Source of the DNA: Cohaesibacter sp.
Lineage (GTDB): Bacteria > Pseudomonadota > Alphaproteobacteria > Rhizobiales > Cohaesibacteraceae
Assembly (NCBI GenBank): GCA_025210795.1
Contig: JAOAQZ010000029.1
Coordinates: 62,001 to 126,000 of the forward strand
Direction: 5' to 3'
DNA: 64,000 bases
Positions 49,691 through 57,733 of this stretch are shown here, piece by piece. Position numbers and translations under genes: made by a program. Numbering within the stretch: the stretch's first letter is position 1; every line of letters starts with the position of its first letter. The notes below the pieces were generated by a model. It searched no databases. It had not been told where the DNA came from and saw only the letters and a program-made list of their open reading frames with translations.

Positions 49691-49951
49691 GTCATTTATT
49701 GCCATAGTCACACGAAGTAACAGTCTGAATATAGGGTGGCATGGAGCGGATTGAAAGGGGGAGAGTTAAAACCATCCACGATTAGAAGTGTTTATCAGTG
49801 CTCTTCGCTCGCACTTTTTTGTTTTCCCAAGGGGGTGTGAAGACCTTCGTCTTGCGCTAAGGATGGGGCGATTTCGTTTCTGATCAGAATCAGGCACAGT
49901 CCAAAGACTGATCTTTATGGCTGGCAATGGTAGAATATGAGTTAGGGACCC

Positions 49952-50746
49952 ATGCAGACTTATCTTGATTTGAAGCAGCATATTCTTGACAACGGCACCG
50001 ATAAGGGCGACCGGACCGGCACTGGCACGCGCTCGGTTTTTGGCTATCAAATGCGCTTTGATCTCTCGGCCGGGTTTCCCTTGCTGACCACCAAGAAGCT
50101 GCATTTGCGCTCTATCATCCATGAATTGCTGTGGTTTTTGGCGGGTGATACCAATATCGGCTATCTAAAAGACAATAAGGTCAGGATCTGGGATGAATGG
50201 GCCGATGAGAATGGGGATCTGGGCCCCGTTTATGGCCATCAATGGCGCAGCTGGCCTGCAAAGGATGGCGGCACGATTGACCAGATTTCCCAGCTTGTTG
50301 AGCAAATCAAGACAAATCCTGACAGTCGCCGCCTGATGGTCACCGCATGGAATCCGGCCGATGTGGATCGCATGGCGCTGCCGCCTTGTCATTGTCTGTT
50401 CCAGTTTTATGTGGCGGAAGGCAAATTATCCTGCCAGCTTTATCAGCGCTCTGCCGATGTTTTTTTAGGGGTGCCGTTTAATATTGCCTCCTATGCCTTG
50501 CTCACCATGATGGTGGCGCAGGTTTGTGATCTGGAGCCGGGGGACTTTGTTCACACCCTTGGGGATGCGCATCTTTATTCCAATCATTTTGAACAAGCGC
50601 GTCTTCAGCTTACCCGTGATACCCGATCCTTGCCGAAGATGACCCTCAATCCTGAGCGCAAGGATCTGTTTTCCTTTGTCTATGAGGATTTTGAGCTGAG
50701 TGATTATGATCCTCACCCCCATATTGCCGGTGAGGTGGCGGTTTGA
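49952..50746 (+). CDS. thyA: Thymidylate synthase
   Basis: Converts dUMP to dTMP using methylenetetrahydrofolate. The 264-residue protein is the same length as the E. coli enzyme and keeps the catalytic Cys146 in [11 protein letters not shown]. Other motifs are [40 protein letters not shown], and [20 protein letters not shown]. It overlaps folA by one base, the usual pairing, because its by-product dihydrofolate is the substrate of FolA. Confidence 0.97.
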   Translation: MQTYLDLKQHILDNGTDKGDRTGTGTRSVFGYQMRFDLSAGFPLLTTKKLHLRSIIHELLWFLAGDTNIGYLKDNKVRIWDEWADENGDLGPVYGHQWRSWPAKDGGTIDQISQLVEQIKTNPDSRRLMVTAWNPADVDRMALPPCHCLFQFYVAEGKLSCQLYQRSADVFLGVPFNIASYALLTMMVAQVCDLEPGDFVHTLGDAHLYSNHFEQARLQLTRDTRSLPKMTLNPERKDLFSFVYEDFELSDYDPHPHIAGEVAV

Positions 50747-51270
50747 TGGCGGATACAGGTGATCAGGCAAAACTGGTGTTTCATTATGCCGTGGCGGATA
50801 ATCAGGTCATTGGTATGGATAATGACATGCCTTGGCATATTTCCTCCGATCTTAAGCGGTTTAAGGCGCTGACCATGGGCAAGCCTTTGCTGATGGGGCG
50901 GCGGACCTTCCAGTCCATTGGCCGGCCCTTGCCGGGGCGGACCAATGTGGTGGTGACGCGCGATAAGAGCTTTGAGCCAGAAGGGGTCGTCGTGGTGGCT
51001 TCGTTAGGCGAAGCTTTGGATGTTTGCCGCAAGGAGGCTTTGCGCCTTGGCAGTGATGAAATAGCGGTCATTGGCGGCGGGTCAATCTATCAAAGCCTGT
51101 GGGAGGATGCGGAACGTCTTTATGTTACCCATGTGCATGCCGAGCCGGAGGGTGATACCTTTGTGCCTGCGATTGATGGCAAGGTGTGGCGGCTGATTTC
51201 CAAAGAGCCAACAATACAGGGCGAGCGGGACAGTGCGCCCATGACTTTTGCCATTTATGAGCGGCATTGA
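50746..51270 (+). CDS. folA: Dihydrofolate reductase
   Basis: Reduces dihydrofolate with NADPH. The 174-residue protein has DNDMPWHISSDLKRFKALTMGKPLLMGRRTFQSIGRPLPGRTNVVVTR-type sequence: the active-site aspartate/tryptophan segment, the GRRTFQSIG NADPH loop, and IAVIGGGSIYQSLW. ATG 50746 overlaps the thyA stop; an in-frame TTG lies one codon upstream. Confidence 0.96.
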   Translation: MADTGDQAKLVFHYAVADNQVIGMDNDMPWHISSDLKRFKALTMGKPLLMGRRTFQSIGRPLPGRTNVVVTRDKSFEPEGVVVVASLGEALDVCRKEALRLGSDEIAVIGGGSIYQSLWEDAERLYVTHVHAEPEGDTFVPAIDGKVWRLISKEPTIQGERDSAPMTFAIYERH

Positions 51271-51555
51271 GCCCAGATTCTCAGCTCATGGCCTGCTGCT
51301 GAGGGCTTGAAGGGTGCATGGGTGCGCAAATTTTGAAAATCGAGACGCGTAACTTTTGAAAAATAGCACAAATGAGCCAGTTTGGTCGACTTTCCTCTTG
51401 ATTTTCGCTGTCGCGCTCACCACTTTGTTTTCAAACTGGAAAATTATGAAACGTGCCTGAATGGGTGTCCCTGTGATGTAACTGCTTTTTTACAGTTGCT
51501 GACTAAAAGGGTGACAAGAATTTAGGTCAATTGGTTCCTAACATAAGGATAGACT

Positions 51556-52683
51556 ATGCCTTGGAGCAATCAGAATGGTGGTGGCGGAGGCCCCTGGAAA
51601 GGTGGCGGTAACAATGGTGGACCATGGGGGCAAGGCCCTCAGAATTCCGGCCCCAATCCCCCTGATCTGGAGGATATGATCCGCAAAGGCCAAGAGCAGC
51701 TAAAGCGCGCTTTCCCCGGTGGTGGCGGCCAGGGTGGCGGCTCACTTGGTGCCAAGGGAATTGGCCTGATTGGTTTGGGTGCCATTGCCCTTTGGCTTGC
51801 AACCGGCTTTTATACCGTCAAGGAAGGGGAGCTTGGTGTCGAGCTTCTGCTTGGTCAGACATTTGGTGTTTCTACCTCGGGTTTGAACTATAACCTGCCT
51901 TATCCTGTTGGCCGTGCCGAGACAGTCAACGTGGATCAGATCCGTGATATCACTATTGGCTCGCGCGAATTTGCGTCCAACCGTGGCACCAGCCGCCGCG
52001 ATGTGCCGGAAGAAAGCCTGATGCTGACTGGTGACGAGAATATCATTGACGTGGATTTCAAGGTTCAGTGGAACATCAAGGACCCTGAGCAATATCTCTT
52101 TAATGTCGACAATCCCGATCTTGCGGTGAAGCAGGTGGCAGAATCTGCCATGCGCGAGATTGTAGGCCGCAACACTATGGACGAGATCCAGACCGGTGAC
52201 CGTCCTGCTGTTCAGTTTGCAGCGCAAGAGCTGCCCCAGAAGATGCTCGATACCTATAAAGCCGGTATCAATATCATTCAGGTCCAGCTGCAGGATGTTG
52301 AGCCGCCAGAGCAGGTGATTGACGCCTTCCGCGATGTGCAGGCTGCGAAAGCGGATAATGTGCGCCTCCAGAACGAAGCGCAGGCTTATGCCAACAAGAT
52401 TGTGCCAGAGGCGGAAGGTCGCTCAGCGCAGATTCTTGAAGCTGCCAATGCCTATCGCGAACAGACCGTTGCTGATGCGCGCGGTCAGGCAGATCGCTTC
52501 CTGAAGGTTTTGGGCGAATATGAAAAAGCCCCGGATATTACGCGCAAGCGCCTGTATCTGGAAACCATGGAAAAAGTAATGGGCTCATCCGACAAGATTA
52601 TTCTGGATAGCCAAGGCAAGGACGGCTCCGGTGTTGTGCCTTATCTGCCTTTGAATGAACTGAACAAGAAGCAGGGGAACTAA
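51556..52683 (+). CDS. hflK: FtsH protease modulator HflK
   Basis: SPFH/prohibitin-domain membrane protein that with HflC forms a cage around FtsH. The 375-residue protein has a Gly/Asn-rich cytoplasmic N-terminus (about 60 residues), one transmembrane helix (GIGLIGLGAIALWLATGFYTV), the SPFH domain (GVELLLGQTFGVSTSGLNYNLPYPVG; NIIDVDFKVQWNIKDPEQYLF), and a C-terminal coiled coil rich in Ala, Glu and Gln. AAGGA precedes the ATG. hflC follows after two bases. Confidence 0.95.
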   Translation: MPWSNQNGGGGGPWKGGGNNGGPWGQGPQNSGPNPPDLEDMIRKGQEQLKRAFPGGGGQGGGSLGAKGIGLIGLGAIALWLATGFYTVKEGELGVELLLGQTFGVSTSGLNYNLPYPVGRAETVNVDQIRDITIGSREFASNRGTSRRDVPEESLMLTGDENIIDVDFKVQWNIKDPEQYLFNVDNPDLAVKQVAESAMREIVGRNTMDEIQTGDRPAVQFAAQELPQKMLDTYKAGINIIQVQLQDVEPPEQVIDAFRDVQAAKADNVRLQNEAQAYANKIVPEAEGRSAQILEAANAYREQTVADARGQADRFLKVLGEYEKAPDITRKRLYLETMEKVMGSSDKIILDSQGKDGSGVVPYLPLNELNKKQGN

Positions 52684-52685
52684 TC

Positions 52686-53561
52686 ATGTCTGGTAAAGCA
52701 TTATTCAGCCTTGTGATTGCCGCCCTTGTCTCTGTCGGCGTCTATATGTCGGTCTTTTTGGTCTATCCCCATGAACAGGCCGTGATCACCCAGTTTGGCC
52801 GTATTGAGAAAGCCGTGTCCGAGCCGGGCATCTATTTCAAACTGCCATTCATTCAGCGCGTGGAATATCTCGACAAGCGTGCGCGCTATCTTGAGCAGTC
52901 CGAGCGTGAGGTTATTGCCTCTGATAAAAAGCGTCTGGTGATCGATTCTTTTGCTCGTTACAAAATTACAGATGCGATTTTGTTCAAACAGAAAGCCAAG
53001 ACTATTTTCAATCTGGAAGGTCAGCTGAACGGCTTTATGGATTCATCCCTGCGTGACGTGGCAGCCGATCTTGATTTCCGTGATATCGTTCGCGACAAGC
53101 GTGATGCACTTGTGGAAGCCATTCGTGTTTCCGTCAATGTCAAGACCCAGCGTCTTGGTGTTGAGCTGGTTGACTATCGCATTCGTCGTGCAGATCTGCC
53201 GAAAGAAAACTCTGATGCGGTTTACCGTCAGATGCAGACAGAACGTCAGCAGGAAGCCAATGGTATCCGCGCTGATGGTGAGAAAGTTGCTCGCCAGATC
53301 CGCTCTGTTGCCGACAGAAATGCAACAGTAATTATCGCCAACGCCAAGCGTGATTCTGAAATCACCCGAGGTGAGGGCGACGCAGAGCGGAACGCGATTT
53401 TTGCCCAAGCTTATGGCAAAAATGCTGACTTCTTTGAGTTCTATCGCTCCATGCAGGCTTATGAGAAAAGTCTGGCTCGGGGAGATACCCGTCTGGTTCT
53501 GTCACCTGAAGGGGATTTCTTCAGCTTCTTTGGCAAATCTCAAGGCCAGGGCGCACAGTAA
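52686..53561 (+). CDS. hflC: FtsH protease modulator HflC
   Basis: Partner of HflK; 291 residues with an N-terminal membrane helix (ALFSLVIAALVSVGVYMSVFLVYP) and SPFH domain (EQAVITQFGRIEKAVSEPGIYFKLPF; DKKRLVIDSFARYKITD). The coiled-coil region has RTRRADLPKEN-like RIRRADLPKENSDAVYRQMQTERQQEA. It lies two bases after hflK and is followed by a DUF2065 gene, a conserved alphaproteobacterial order. Confidence 0.95.
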   Translation: MSGKALFSLVIAALVSVGVYMSVFLVYPHEQAVITQFGRIEKAVSEPGIYFKLPFIQRVEYLDKRARYLEQSEREVIASDKKRLVIDSFARYKITDAILFKQKAKTIFNLEGQLNGFMDSSLRDVAADLDFRDIVRDKRDALVEAIRVSVNVKTQRLGVELVDYRIRRADLPKENSDAVYRQMQTERQQEANGIRADGEKVARQIRSVADRNATVIIANAKRDSEITRGEGDAERNAIFAQAYGKNADFFEFYRSMQAYEKSLARGDTRLVLSPEGDFFSFFGKSQGQGAQ

Positions 53562-53585
53562 AACACCCTTGGGGAGCATTCGCTT

Positions 53586-53771
53586 ATGAGTGATCTTTGG
53601 GTGGCGATTGGTCTGGTTCTGGTTCTGGAGGGGCTGATTTATGCAGTCGCTCCGGATTCCATGAAAAGGATGATGGTGGAGATGCTCACTATCCCAAGTG
53701 CCAATCTTCGCGTTGCGGGGTTGGTTGCCATGGCTCTTGGCGTGGGATTGGTGTGGTTGATCCGCACTTGA
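53586..53771 (+). CDS. DUF2065 family small membrane protein
   Basis: A 61-residue protein with two transmembrane helices (LWVAIGLVLVLEGLIYAV and LRVAGLVAMALGVGLVWLI) and a basic loop between them. DUF2065 proteins are commonly found after hflC, as here (24-bp gap). The function is unknown; a link to HflKC-FtsH is inferred from the operon. A GGGGAG site precedes the ATG and a terminator follows. Confidence 0.88.
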   Translation: MSDLWVAIGLVLVLEGLIYAVAPDSMKRMMVEMLTIPSANLRVAGLVAMALGVGLVWLIRT

Positions 53772-53781
53772 TGACATTTTT

Positions 53782-53813
53782 GCCTGCGGCGCGATCTGTG
53801 CCGCGGGCTTTTT
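53782..53813 (+). terminator. Terminator after the hflKC operon
   Basis: GCCTGCGGC (53782-53790) pairs with GCCGCGGGC (53800-53808), one T-G wobble, followed by TTTTTATT. Confidence 0.82.
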
Positions 53814-53925
53814 ATTATATATTATTGAAAGCTGGTCACGATGGTTGAAGATGACCCTATGTGGCCTTGCCTTATTGAATTGAAGACGGCTTTTTGTCGG
53901 GTGTTTGTGTAAAGGAGCAGATTTC

Positions 53926-55446
53926 GTGGTACCAGCAATCCCTCTCTCCCAATCGAGATGTCTTTTCCCAAAAGTGCTGTTTCGCTTTAGGATCTCTGCT
54001 TTGCTGCATGGATTGATTGCTCTGTCGCTTCTCTTTGCTGCAAGCTTTGAGGCAAGCGCGCATGAGGGATCAAACGGACCCAAATCTGTGGCGGATCTTG
54101 CTGACAAGCTGGTTGGCTCTGTGGTCAATATCTCAACAACACAAGTGGTGGATACCAAGCAGGGCATTCCCCTGCCACAGGTGCCCGAAGGCTCGCCCTT
54201 TCAGGAATTTTTTGATGATTTCTTTGATAAAGAGGGCAATAAACGCAAGCGCAAGCAAAAGGTCCAGTCCCTCGGCTCCGGCTTTATCATTGATGCCGAC
54301 GGGCTGATTGTAACCAACAATCATGTGATTGCGGATGCCGATGAGATTTCTGTCAAATTGTCTGATGGCACGCAGCTTAAAGCCAGAATTTTAGGGCGGG
54401 ACAACAAAACCGATCTGGCCATTTTGAAAGTGGATGCTGATAAGCCGCTGCCGGTTGTCAAATTTGGACCATCCGAGACCATGCGGGTGGGGGATTGGGT
54501 GATGGCGATCGGCAATCCCTTTGGTCTTGGTGGATCTGTGACTGTAGGCATTGTCTCGGCGCGTAATCGTGATATCAATTCCGGTCCTTATGACAATTTC
54601 ATTCAGACTGATGCGGCCATCAATCGCGGCAATAGTGGCGGGCCTTTGTTTGATATGCATGGAAATGTTGTTGGCATTAACACGGCCATTATCTCTCCCT
54701 CTGGCGGCTCTATCGGTCTTGGCTTTGCCATTCCGTCCGAAATTGCCCAGCGGGTGCTGCAGCAGCTTCAGGATTATGGCGAGACCCGCCGCGGCTGGCT
54801 TGGTATTCGCATTCAGCAGGTGACTGAAGATCTGGCCGAAGGTTTGGGGCTTGATGAAGTGCGCGGGGCGCTGGTTGCGTGGGTGAATGAAGAAGGTCCG
54901 GCCTATGCGGCCAAAATGCGGCCCGGTGATGTGGTCATCTCTTATAATGGGCGCGATATCGAGACCATTCGGGATTTAACCCGCATGGTGGCGGATACCG
55001 AGATTGGCCGAACGGTCAAGATTGTGGTGATCCGCAAGGGCAAAAAGAAGGTTCTGTCAGTCAAGATCGGGCATTTGGAGGCTAGTGAGGAGCTTCACCA
55101 GACGCTGGCAAAAAAGAAAGAGCAATACAAGATTTTTGGTATGTCTTTGGCCGAGCTTACTGAAGTGGAGCGCAAGAAACATGCGCTTGGAGCGACGGTG
55201 GAAGGTGTGGTGGTTGAAAAGGTTGCGCCGGGCAGTCTTGCTGCAGAGAAGGGCATTGTTGCGGGCATGGTGATCGTGGAAATGGATCAGGAGATTGTCT
55301 CCCGCCCGATTGATGTGATCAAGCGTAGCAAGACGTTAAAGGCAGAAGGCAAAAAGACCATCCTCTTCCTTCTTGCCCGCCCTGATGGGGGGGAGCTGGT
55401 TTTTGTTCCGCTCAAGGTTGAAGAAAACGCAGAAAAGAGCGAATAG
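53926..55446 (+). CDS. DegP/HtrA-type periplasmic serine protease
   Basis: Envelope quality-control protease and chaperone. The 506-residue precursor starts with GTG 53926 (AAAGGAG eight bases upstream) and a signal peptide ending near FEASA-HEG (about residue 45). The trypsin-like domain has the triad His133 (VTNNHVIAD), Asp163 (KTDLAIL) and Ser237 (GNSGGPLF). Two PDZ domains follow (about 285-380 and 400-495), with GWLGIRIQQVTEDLAEGLG and PGSLAAEKGIVAGMVI. The adjacent hflKC genes make this a membrane-protein quality-control region. The degP versus degQ name is not decidable. Confidence 0.93.
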   Translation: MVPAIPLSQSRCLFPKVLFRFRISALLHGLIALSLLFAASFEASAHEGSNGPKSVADLADKLVGSVVNISTTQVVDTKQGIPLPQVPEGSPFQEFFDDFFDKEGNKRKRKQKVQSLGSGFIIDADGLIVTNNHVIADADEISVKLSDGTQLKARILGRDNKTDLAILKVDADKPLPVVKFGPSETMRVGDWVMAIGNPFGLGGSVTVGIVSARNRDINSGPYDNFIQTDAAINRGNSGGPLFDMHGNVVGINTAIISPSGGSIGLGFAIPSEIAQRVLQQLQDYGETRRGWLGIRIQQVTEDLAEGLGLDEVRGALVAWVNEEGPAYAAKMRPGDVVISYNGRDIETIRDLTRMVADTEIGRTVKIVVIRKGKKKVLSVKIGHLEASEELHQTLAKKKEQYKIFGMSLAELTEVERKKHALGATVEGVVVEKVAPGSLAAEKGIVAGMVIVEMDQEIVSRPIDVIKRSKTLKAEGKKTILFLLARPDGGELVFVPLKVEENAEKSE

Positions 55447-55480
55447 ATAGTCGCTGTTTTGCTTTTCACACAAAAAACAA

Positions 55481-55504
55481 AAGGGGCCTTGGGGCCCCTT
55501 TTTA
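55481..55504. terminator. Terminator between degP and serB
   Basis: AAGGGGCC-ttgg-GGCCCCTT followed by TTTAT. Eight perfect pairs, flanked by A-rich and T-rich runs, so it may act in both directions. Confidence 0.82.
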
Positions 55505-55552
55505 TGGTCTGGATTGAAGAGCTGCTTTTGATTGCTCTTGTGAGTGTAGCAA

Positions 55553-56446
55553 TCAGCCGGTGACGAAGTCTTGCGCCTTATAGCCCTGAATGAAGAGAAG
55601 AGCGGTCAGATCCCCGTGATCAATGACAAAACCGGCCTGTGCCGCGACAGCTGGTTTGGCATGCAAAGCGACACCTGCGCCCGCATCTTCGATCATAGCC
55701 AGATCGTTGGCACCATCTCCCACCGCCATGCTTTGGGATAGATCGAGTTTTAGTTCAGCTGTCAATTCGTACAGGCGCTGGCGCTTGGCATCTTTGCCCA
55801 GGATGGGCATGCCGACCTCTCCGGTCAGGTTTCCGCCCTCTTCAATCAGCAGGTTGGCGCGGTCTTCATCAAATCCCAGTTCGCGGCGGACGCGGGAGGT
55901 GAAGTGGGTGAAACCGCCCGAGACCAGTGCGCAATAAGCTCCATTTGCTTTCAGGGTCTGGATCAGAGTTTTCCCGCCCGGTGTGTAGGTGATACGATCA
56001 GAGAAGAGCTTGTCGACGATGGAAAGGTTGAGCCCTTTGAGCAAAGAGACCCGTTCTTTAAGAGCGGGTTCAAACTCGATTTCGCCGCGCATGGCGCGGG
56101 CGGTGATGGAGGAGACGCTGTCTTTGAGGCCGACTTCATCGGCCAACTCGTCAATGCATTCCTGCTGGATCATGGTCGAATCCATATCGGCCAGCAGCAG
56201 GGACTTGCGCCGCCCTTCAAGAGGCTGGATGGTGATATCAACCGGTGCATCGGCGATTGCTGACTTGATTTCCGCCCGAAGATTGGTCACATCTGCATTA
56301 GCGGGCAGGATGAAGTCGCAGGCAACGCCCTCTTGCAGCCATGACAAGCTGTGCTCGATCTTGATGATAGACTGGATTGTGGTCACAAGATCAGCTGTAA
56401 TGGCTGGCTGTGCTGGTGCGCTGATGGCGGTCAGGACAAAAGACAT
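55553..56446 (-). CDS. serB: Phosphoserine phosphatase
   Basis: Last step of serine synthesis. The 297-residue protein has an ACT-like N-terminal region of about 75 residues and the HAD phosphatase core. Nucleophile Asp87 and Asp89 lie in LLADMDSTMIQQECIDELAD, and other landmarks are ALVSGGFTHFTSRV and AVGDGANDLAMIEDAGAGVALHAKP. I start at ATG 56446 (MSFVLTAISA); the upstream open frame is not family-like. It is divergent from miaA with a 38-bp gap. Confidence 0.95.
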   Translation of the reverse strand: MSFVLTAISAPAQPAITADLVTTIQSIIKIEHSLSWLQEGVACDFILPANADVTNLRAEIKSAIADAPVDITIQPLEGRRKSLLLADMDSTMIQQECIDELADEVGLKDSVSSITARAMRGEIEFEPALKERVSLLKGLNLSIVDKLFSDRITYTPGGKTLIQTLKANGAYCALVSGGFTHFTSRVRRELGFDEDRANLLIEEGGNLTGEVGMPILGKDAKRQRLYELTAELKLDLSQSMAVGDGANDLAMIEDAGAGVALHAKPAVAAQAGFVIDHGDLTALLFIQGYKAQDFVTG

Positions 56447-56484
56447 GGAACCCCGCAGGTGGAAAAGCAGGCGGCTTTTCCAAG

Positions 56485-57465
56485 ATGATGGACGATAAGC
56501 AAATGGACGGAATGATGGATCTTCCCATCCCCAATGCAGTGTTGATAGCGGGACCAACCGCCAGCGGCAAGTCCTCACTTGCGCTAAGAGTGGCCAAAGC
56601 AGTGAATGGCGTGGTGGTGAATGCCGATAGCATGCAGATCTATTCCCATTTGCAAATTCTCTCTGCTCGTCCCATGCCCGATGAAATGGAAGGCATTGAG
56701 CACCGGCTTTACGGCTATGTTGATCCGTCCATCCGCTATAGCGTTGGCCTTTGGCTGGATGATGCCGTGGCAGCGATCCGGGACATCCGCTCCCAAGGGC
56801 GGTGTCCTGTGCTTGTTGGTGGCACGGGGCTCTATTTCAAAGCCTTGCTTGAGGGGCTGAATGATATGCCCGATGTGCCGCAAGAGGTGCGGGACTATTG
56901 GGCGCATCAGCAGCGCGAGTGTGAGAGCAGCGAGGCGCTTTATGAGGCCTTGCAAGATAAAGACCCTGCCATCGCTGCAACTTTGAAGCCGGGGGATAGC
57001 CAGCGTATTATCCGCGCGCTTGAAATATGGGATGCAACGGGCAAATCCTTGTTGGACTGGCAACAAGAAAGCGCCTTGCGGCAGGACCCTGCTGTTGCCC
57101 AAGGGGCTTTGAAGCTGGTTTTATGCCCTCCGCGTGACATCGTCTATCAGCGGATTGAGGATCGCTTTGATCATATGCTGGAGCTTGGCGGGGTCGAGGA
57201 AGCGGTGCGCATGGCTGAAATGGGGCTTGATCCGGTTTTGCCAGCGATGAAGGCCATCGGGGTCGCCTATCTTTCGCAATATGATTCAGGGCTGATTTCT
57301 TACGAGGAAGCGATCCGCTTGTGCAAGCGCGATAGCCGGCGATATGCCAAGCGGCAGATGACTTGGATTCGCAACCAGATGGGGGATTGGCCGCTTTTTG
57401 AAACCCAAGATGCTGCATATGCACAGTTTTCGGCGCAGTTGCGGCAATTGGGGTGTGAAAACTAG
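56485..57465 (+). CDS. miaA: tRNA dimethylallyltransferase
   Basis: Prenylates A37 of tRNAs reading UNN codons. The 326-residue protein shows the P-loop LIAGPTASGKSSLALRVAK, NADSMQIYSHLQILSARP, HRLYGYVDP, VLVGGTGLYFKALLEGL, and the C-terminal RYAKRQMTWIRNQ. Several ATG codons cluster at the start (56485, 56488, 56503, 56512, 56515). The first is given; the exact start is uncertain. Confidence 0.93.
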   Translation: MMDDKQMDGMMDLPIPNAVLIAGPTASGKSSLALRVAKAVNGVVVNADSMQIYSHLQILSARPMPDEMEGIEHRLYGYVDPSIRYSVGLWLDDAVAAIRDIRSQGRCPVLVGGTGLYFKALLEGLNDMPDVPQEVRDYWAHQQRECESSEALYEALQDKDPAIAATLKPGDSQRIIRALEIWDATGKSLLDWQQESALRQDPAVAQGALKLVLCPPRDIVYQRIEDRFDHMLELGGVEEAVRMAEMGLDPVLPAMKAIGVAYLSQYDSGLISYEEAIRLCKRDSRRYAKRQMTWIRNQMGDWPLFETQDAAYAQFSAQLRQLGCEN

Positions 57466-57558
57466 CCTAAAGTCCCGCCCTTTTTGTGTTTCCTGGGACT
57501 TTGCGGGTTGACGTATTATTTGTGACAGATTAGTTTGCCTCGCGAAATGAATGAAAAC

Positions 57559-57624
57559 ATGAAGTCGATTATGCGAAATATTCTTGTGATTCTAGTGGGA
57601 AAGCGCGCTGCTGTGATGGTTTGA
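57559..57624 (+). CDS. Candidate ilv leader peptide (21 codons)
   Basis: A short frame 110 bp upstream of ilvB with branched-chain residues at 9 of 21 positions, including six consecutive codons ILVILV (57580-57597). An in-frame ATG at 57547 could lengthen it by four residues. Its end is directly followed by a hairpin and T-run (57653-57676). This is the architecture of transcription attenuation, in which ribosomes stalled on Ile/Leu/Val codons prevent termination. The ribosome site is weak, so it is predicted rather than proven. Confidence 0.7.
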   Translation: MKSIMRNILVILVGKRAAVMV

Positions 57625-57676
57625 ACTCCATTGCACATGGTAGCGCGCATGCAGGGCCTTCAAAGGGCCCTTTTTT
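57603..57676 (+). promoter_or_regulatory. Attenuator region: alternative stem and terminator before ilvB
   Basis: GCGCGCT (57603-57609, inside the leader codons) can pair with AGCGCGC (57642-57648). Further on, AGGGCC (57653-57658) and GGCCCT (57666-57671) form the terminator stem followed by six T. A ribosome stalled on the leader's branched-chain codons would cover the first arm. I could not draw a convincing antiterminator. Confidence 0.68.
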
Positions 57677-57733
57677 GTTGCCGCAAGAATGATAAGTTAT
57701 GTGGACTGTTGGCAGTTTTGAGGAATGGAATAA

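Noticed and set aside
49315..49951. Gap between sspB and thyA considered as a protein-coding or riboswitch region
   Set aside because: Explained by the permuted tmRNA; the remaining 260 bp before thyA show no gene.
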